From Chara braunii (taxonomy: Eukaryota > Streptophyta > Charophyceae > Charales > Characeae): a stretch of 20,618 nt of DNA. The position numbers were made by a program, and so were the translations under genes. Location of the stretch: contig BFEA01000084.1 of NCBI GenBank assembly GCA_003427395.1, positions 1 through 20,618 of the forward strand, written 5' to 3'. The notes below the pieces were generated by a model. That model saw only the letters and a list, made by a program, of their open reading frames with translations, made no database searches and was not told the origin of the DNA. Shown here one piece after another: positions 15,970 through 20,618 of this stretch (position 1 is the stretch's first letter; each line of letters starts with the position of its first letter).

Positions 15970-16747
15970 GCCCATTCTGCTAAGACTCTACAACTGGATC
16001 AGAGAAGGGGGAATATTAACAGAAGACATGAAGTTGGGTATAATAACGCTCATCTACAAGAAGGGAGACAAATGCAACATTCGCAATTGGCGCCCTATCT
16101 CTAGACTCAATGTCTCATACAAGATATTTGCCAAAGTGCTGGCCAGGCGGCTGACACTCCTTCTCCCAGACTTGGTCCATACGGACCAAGGAGCCTTCGT
16201 GCAGGGACGCTCCATCGTCGAGAACATTATGGTGGTCGAGGGTGCACTAGAGATAATTCAGAGAGAACAGAGGCAAGTTATAGTGGCCAAGTTAGACTTG
16301 GAAAGAGCCTGCGATCGCGTCAATTGGTCTTTTGTCTTGGCAGCGCTGGAACACATGGGTTTTTGCCCAATGTATCGCGCCTGGGTGAAGCAACTATATT
16401 CAGAATCTACCGCCAGAGTCAAGATTAACGGCTTCCTGTCGCCTTCCATCTCACTTACGCGCTCACTGAGACAAGGTTGTCCCTTGGCATCCCTGCTGTT
16501 TGCTCTACAAATGGAAGTCTTCCTCAATGCCCTTCGAGCTTCCCCCCACATTCAAGGACTGGACCTGGGGACAAATGACTGCCTATTAACGGGAGCAGTA
16601 GCAGATGACCTGCTACTCATCATGGAGGTTACCCATCAATCGATGCAGGAGGCAAAACAAGTCTTGGATCAATATGCAAACCTTTTGGAAGCAAAGGTTA
16701 ACTGGGGAAAGTCAGTTTACTTTCTCCCTGCCAGATACGACCTCTAA
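15970..16747 (+). pseudogene. LINE-B ORF2, reverse transcriptase domain
   Basis: RT copies the element RNA into DNA at the nicked target. Motifs in order: MKLGIITLIYKKGD and RNWRPISRLNVSYKI (fingers), DQGAFVQGRSI, KLDLERACDRVNW (motif A, Asp codons 16295 and 16313), SLRQGCPLASLLFAL (motif B, about 16463-16510), AVADDLLLI (motif C, Asp codons 16604 and 16607), then VNWGKSVYFLP. The catalytic Asp residues are all present, although the usual Phe before ADD-type motif C is Val. The domain has no internal stop until TAA at 16745-16747. It is the best-preserved part of the element, yet it could not be made as a functional protein because stops lie on both sides. Confidence 0.92.
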
Positions 16748-17920
16748 GGACAAGACTGGGGAATGAAGTGTATCCCCCCCAGCATTTCGGAGCGCGACCT
16801 AGGAGTTCAGGTTGCCCTGCAGGATGCACGACCCAAACAAGATGCTATCTTGCTCGCAAGAACACAAGCCAGCCTGCAAAGGTGCATCATAGCCATCGGA
16901 CTCTCGCTATTTGGGAGGGTCATGCTCATTACCTCATTGGTCTTTGCGCAGATGTGGTTCGCTGCAGCCATCCTCTTAATCTCTAGACCTGCACTCAAGC
17001 AAATCATAGCTGCAGCTGCTTGTTATCTGTAGAAACCGGCCGTACAGGAAGGTCAAGGCTATATTTCTAAGTGTGCATGGGCCAAGGTTACTGCTTCCAA
17101 GGAAGATGGAGGATTGGGCGTCCTCGATCCGGAAAAACAGAGTATTGCGCTTCTCATGAAATGGTTGTTCAAAGCGGCAACGCAAACAGAACGTCGAGCA
17201 TGGTTGATAATGCTGGAATATATCCTTCATCAAGAACTATCAGTGGCAAAGAGGGAGGACGTCTGGACCTGTGTCTTTATGCCCTCAATGGCACGAAGAC
17301 ACCTGAGCTCACCGATGGCTCGAGCATGCTGGGCCGCGTGGCGAGCGCTCGTCCCACCACACCACAAGGAACCGACGACGCATGAGGAAGTGATGCGGCA
17401 ACCTATATTTGATAACTCAAGAATCACAAACGCGGCAGGAGGGAGCTTTCCAGCAACATCTACAGCAGTGAACTTCGGTAGACGGTGGGTTGAGAAGGGT
17501 GTCGTTTGGCTGGAGGACTTGTGGGATGAACTAGGAGAGGACTGGATCCCCACTGACAAGCTGAAACAGATTCTAGGTAATCTGCACCTTATTCGAGAGA
17601 GAAGACAACAGTTGTTAGAGGCGATTCCACAAGATTGGAGGGAGATACTGCAGACATCAAGGCCAGTCGAGGGGGAATGGTATCGAAATAAGAACAACCC
17701 AAAGGACAACTCGGCATTACGAATCATTGAACAACAAGAAGATGGCACGTTGTTGGCAGAAGAATGGCAGGCCTCCACACCTCCCGCCACTACCAAGCTG
17801 CAGCCGCAAGGAGAGACATTTATTCAGGATGCGGACAATCTGCAACTGATACAAGTCTTAACTAGCAGCAGTGTACCTAATCAATGCTCACACCAACTCT
17901 TGCTGGCGGGAGACCACTGA
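16748..17920 (+). pseudogene. LINE-B ORF2, region between RT and zinc-binding end
   Basis: It stays in the RT frame. ISERDLGVQVALQDAR and LFGRVMLITSLVFAQMWF match the thumb/connection region of plant LINEs. TAG at 17030-17032 follows ACYL, then KEDGGLGVLDPEKQSIALLM carries the GGLGV signature. The long C-terminal part (GVVWLEDLWDELGEDWIP, AIPQDWREIL, AEEWQAS) aligns with LINE-A at 5570-5875. It stops at TGA 17918-17920, and a frameshift at 17884-17920 passes reading to the zf-RVT segment. Confidence 0.85.
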
Positions 17921-18501
17921 GAAAGCTCAGAATTGATCCCCAAGCCAGATATTGGGAGCTGCCCTCAGGACAAAGAAGAGACCTCTCACAGTACTCCACC
18001 CACCTAGGTCGCACATTGTTCTTTAACTCCAATGACCTCCCATCAAAAGTGGTTGCCCGACTCAACAGACAAACAACTGTTGTAGCTCCCATCTCCGACA
18101 GGTATCTTCGAACCCTTTGGGCCCAACTTTCAACTCTGCCCTCCTTAAAACTCTCAGGATTACTGTGGCTGATCTCTCGCTCTTCAGTGTCTTGCTCAGT
18201 GTGGCTCTTTGAAAAAGGCATGGAGATAGAGACGAAGTGTAGACGTTATGGAAGAAGACAAGAGGAGACGTTGCAACACCTCTTTTGGTCCTACCCGGCC
18301 TCGCGCTGTATTTGGAAGTGGTGGGAGACTCACTGACTCAGATTTGTGGGCCCTATCCTGCCCTGGGATGAGGACTGGGCGCTGCATGGAAGGATCCCAG
18401 ATACCTGGTTCAAGCACAAAGGAAGGGGCTACGTCGCTCAAGCCATCCGCTCGGTCATCATATGAGTCATTAGGAGAAATGGTTATCTCACCTTGGCTTA
18501 A
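17884..18501 (+). pseudogene. LINE-B ORF2, C-terminal zf-RVT domain (zinc ligands lost)
   Basis: The open part runs to TGA at 18334-18336 and reads LRKLRIDPQARYWELPSG, SGLLWLISRS, VWLFEKGMEIETKCRRYG, ETLQHLFWSYPAS and CIWKWWETH. This is the zf-RVT domain found at the end of plant LINE ORF2. Of its four zinc ligands, the first Cys (18238) and the His (18277) remain, but the second and fourth are Tyr (18247 and 18292); LINE-A keeps all four. After the TGA the frame continues with ILPWDEDWALHGRIP and another TGA at 18463-18465, to a final TAA at 18499-18501. Confidence 0.85.
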
Positions 18502-18976
18502 GCTCTAACCCCCTTCACTTGTCTCTTTCTACCTCCCCATCCCCCTTGTGTTCATACCATGCTAGTTCCGGTCCCCCTTTGTTTTGCTTCTGAACCAGGA
18601 CACTCGGTTTCAGTGGGAAGACACAGTAGTCTACATAGGGGTGGTGGGTGGACAGTGTCAGTATCCCTTTGAGGAACTTTTGTTCCACTCGGTCGATGTA
18701 GACCGAGTTCCAGGTCGCTATAGGCATGTGTACACAGTAGTAGTAGTTTTGTAGGTAGCTCCTTTTGTAGTTGGTTTCTTACCTAGAAGGACTTGAATAG
18801 GCAGCAGTTAATAATAAAGTGTTTCATTGCCATAAGTTTCTCAAGATATGGTTTTTAGACATAAGTTAAACCGACTGATGCTGCGGGGATAACGCCAGGT
18901 CGAATTGTGAGGTCCCCGGCCTCTGCTAAGTTGCTTGGATTATGTGTTTTTCAAAAAAAAAAACAAAAAAAAACAA
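18502..18976 (+). other. LINE-B 3'UTR, terminal motif and A-rich tail
   Basis: About 450 nt of non-coding sequence includes AATAAAG near 18811-18817. The motif TGTGAGGTCCCCGGCCTC at 18906-18923 is followed by a 29-nt spacer and an A-rich tail at 18953-18976 (A runs broken by C). The 18-nt motif is shared with LINE-A in the same position relative to its tail. Confidence 0.8.
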
Positions 18977-18979
18977 AGA

Positions 18980-19800
18980 GCAAAAGAGATAGCAAGCCCT
19001 CAGATTCATCCACTGTGCCCACATGTACAGTCAGATACATTCTATAAAAAGTGCTAACGTTACAGGGCTAGCAGGCACTCGTGGAAAACCAGTTTCCTTC
19101 CAAAAAAGAAAAAACAGCAACGATCTGTTTGTTTTTTTCTTCTTGTGTTGCAGTTTTTTTTCTTTTCTCTTTTCCCCCTCGTCGCCTTCAGCCTTCGAAC
19201 GTTTCCACATAGCACAGCACCAAGGGGTCAAATCCCCCTAGGCACCCCCCCACGGGCCCCCAGCAGCCTGGGGCACATTTGTATGGATCCAGTATGTACA
19301 ACCGTACGGACCATACGATGACCCCCCGTACTACGTACGGGGAACTTCACTGTTACCGAGGAAACTAATGGGCGAGTTCAGGAAGAAGTTCTCCGAGGAG
19401 GCAATCACTCATTATCACTGGCCCTTCAAAAGGACAAAACGATCGAGGGACGACGACAACAAAAATAGCCGATTCATCCTGTTATTCACCTACAATCTAG
19501 ACTAGCCATTTCATCATAAAAGGAAGAATCAATCAATCATGTTGAAACAAAGAAAAACTCGTACAGGAATCCCACTGGTTAGTATCCCGGGGCCCAACGT
19601 CTTCTCAAGGTGACAAAAAGAGCAAAGATCTTCACGAGTTAAGCAGCTTCAAGAGAGTGCTCATTCCAAAATCCATTGATTGTGATCGGGTATTGATCAA
19701 GCTCACAGACAAGTCATACTTCTAATCATGTGAGGGAGCATAAATTCATTCCGAGAAAGGAGAAGGAAAGAGGGTGAAAAAGATATCAAACGGTTGGAGT
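18980..19800. other. Non-coding stretch downstream of LINE-B
   Basis: No gene recognised. A T-rich tract lies at about 19126-19180 and a C-rich patch at about 19228-19262. From 19270 to 19345 GTAC/CGTACG words cluster, including the palindrome listed separately. Confidence 0.6.
19324..19342. repeat. Palindrome CCCCGTAC-tac-GTACGGGG
   Basis: Eight-base perfect arms around 3 nt. GTACGG and CGTACGG-like words also occur at 19302-19308, just upstream. Confidence 0.85.
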
Positions 19801-19849
19801 GCTTCGTGTCCTTAATCTGGGGGCACAACTAATCTACCCGTTAGTAGGG

Positions 19850-19979
19850 CCGTTACGATCTCTCTTGAATGTGGAAGATTGTAACGGGAGAATTAACAGC
19901 CCCGTTGATGGAGACCATGAAAGCTATGTGTCACCCGTGGTCATGATTGCAGGGTTGATCCCGACCCGCTGTCGGGATC
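19850..19979. repeat. Two neighbouring hairpins
   Basis: CCGTTACGATCT (19850-19861) pairs with AGATTGTAACGG (19876-19887), 11 of 12. GATCCCGAC (19957-19965) pairs exactly with GTCGGGATC (19971-19979), and the stem can be extended with GGTTG/CCAACC around a 2-nt bulge. No RNA family recognised. Confidence 0.75.
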
Positions 19980-20056
19980 CCAACCACGACCGTTTATTGC
20001 AGCCGCTGGGCTTCAAGGATTTTTCCCGGCCCGAAAAAAGAATTAAAAATAAATAC

Positions 20057-20075
20057 TATATATATATATATATAT
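20057..20075. repeat. (TA)n microsatellite
   Basis: About nine TA units; a second, shorter AT repeat lies at 20339-20352. Confidence 0.95.
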
Positions 20076-20119
20076 GGGTGTGTAAGGTTTCTCAAACCCT
20101 ACAACCCCATATTTGTTTT

Positions 20120-20435
20120 GCCCTACGTAACATCGTGTTCGCGTTCAGAGGCGAACCATACATGTTCGCTCGAACGCGAACTAGCGCCCGAAATTCGAAT
20201 GCGAGCATAAAAAAAAAAGTCTAACAAAAATCTGAAAAAAATATATGTCATGTGAAAAAACAATACAAGCAACTTTTTTCTTGGATTCATGTTAAAATTC
20301 TTAGCCAAACGTGAGTTAAAAATCAAAAACCGAAAAAAATATATATATATATTTTTTGTACGAAAAACAAATTATGTTCGTCCGAACACATTCGCGAGTT
20401 GTTCGCGTGAACGCGGAGGGGCGCAAACACGTTCA
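20120..20435. repeat. AT-rich block bounded by GTTCGCG/CGCGAAC clusters (possible foldback element)
   Basis: GTTCGCGTTC, GGCGAAC, GTTCGCTCGAACGCGAAC and related words crowd 20130-20180. Similar words (GTTCGTCCGAAC, TTCGCGAG, GTTCGCGTGAAC, GCG-rich) crowd 20372-20420. The interior is A/T-rich without genes. Symmetric ends round an AT-rich core suggest a non-autonomous or foldback element, but I could not align clean terminal inverted repeats. Confidence 0.4.
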
Positions 20436-20618
20436 CCGAGTTATGCAGGGTTTTCCCCAACAGTGTCAAAACCAGTAAGTTTTGCGTACTAAAAAAATAA
20501 AAAATAAAAATGGTAAAAATAGAATTAAACCAAAAAAAAAAAGGATTTTTTTTTCAATTTTTCTTGGGAGTTGATTGTCTTCAGAGATGTGCTGTTTTTT
20601 TTTTTTTTGTTTTTTTTT
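20436..20618. other. AT-rich end of window
   Basis: No gene. A-rich runs lie at about 20490-20545 and a T run broken by one G closes the window (20594-20618). Confidence 0.7.

Larger units (their letters stand above)
11091..18976 (+). mobile_element. LINE-B: nearly full-length but inactive plant-L1-type non-LTR retrotransposon
   Basis: Plus-strand order: ORF1 (11091-13777), APE-type endonuclease (intact-start copy at 14452), reverse transcriptase, zf-RVT end (to 18501), 3'UTR, 3' terminal motif and A-rich tail (18953-18976). This order is diagnostic of a non-LTR element that copies itself by target-primed reverse transcription. A 688-bp internal tandem duplication covers the ORF1/ORF2 junction. 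At least eight in-frame stops and two or more frameshifts in ORF2, and several in ORF1, show that it is dead. The 5' border is not fixed: coding similarity can be followed back to about 11091 and the 5'UTR probably lies between there and about 10900. I could not find a target-site duplication. Confidence 0.88.

Noticed and set aside
19950-19985. tRNA T-arm-like gggttgatcccgac
   Set aside because: Only a hairpin with superficial T-arm likeness; no anticodon arm or acceptor stem is visible.

Overview
The window reads as repeat-dense eukaryotic nuclear DNA, most likely from a green plant or streptophyte alga. The evidence is a chromodomain-bearing Ty3/gypsy (chromovirus) pol end, a plant-L1-like LINE with a DUF4283-style/zinc-knuckle ORF1 and an APE endonuclease-RT-zf-RVT ORF2, long AC/CT/GA/TATC microsatellites and many A/T homopolymers. 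A charophyte such as Chara is my best guess, but that is inference. I see no bacterial operon, rRNA or CRISPR array, and no tRNA that I can support. No complete, clearly functional host gene is visible.

Layout: (1) 1-~2990: 3' end of a Ty3/gypsy chromovirus, with an uninterrupted frame covering the integrase core end, GPY/F region and chromodomain, then a non-coding 3' part with three kinds of short tandem repeat. (2) ~3000-4640: simple-repeat field with a terminator-like hairpin, a duplicated 35-nt flank around CT/TATC/GA tracts, and a small minus-strand open stretch that could be a terminal exon. (3) 5025-7140: a 110-nt foldback, a 68-nt inverted repeat, a 52-nt A-rich insertion flanked by 15-nt direct repeats, and a decayed 5'-truncated LINE tail (LINE-A) ending in poly(A). 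(4) 7140-8280: GC-richer, promoter-like DNA with a 35-nt tandem duplication and a TATA motif. (5) 8281-8456: long GA repeat containing the only N. (6) 8780-9511 minus: an unrecognised 243-codon open frame. (7) 9520-11090: essentially empty apart from hairpins and short repeats. (8) 11091-~18976: a nearly full-length, dead LINE (LINE-B), with ORF1, ORF2, 3'UTR and A-rich tail on the plus strand. (9) 18980-20618: AT-rich non-coding DNA with hairpins and TTCG/CGAA clusters.

The most informative structure is inside LINE-B. A 688-bp segment spanning the end of ORF1 and the start of ORF2 is tandemly duplicated (13529-14216 and 14217-14904, about 97% identical by eye). The two copies have decayed in complementary ways. 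Copy 1 keeps the ORF1 end open but has broken the endonuclease start. Copy 2 has a stop in the ORF1 part but keeps the endonuclease start intact. That is what would be expected if the duplicated element kept working for a time with ORF1 read from copy 1 and ORF2 from copy 2. LINE-A and LINE-B share protein similarity and an 18-nt 3' terminal motif, so they look like two ages or subfamilies of one LINE lineage. I found no convincing new defence, metabolic or regulatory system.
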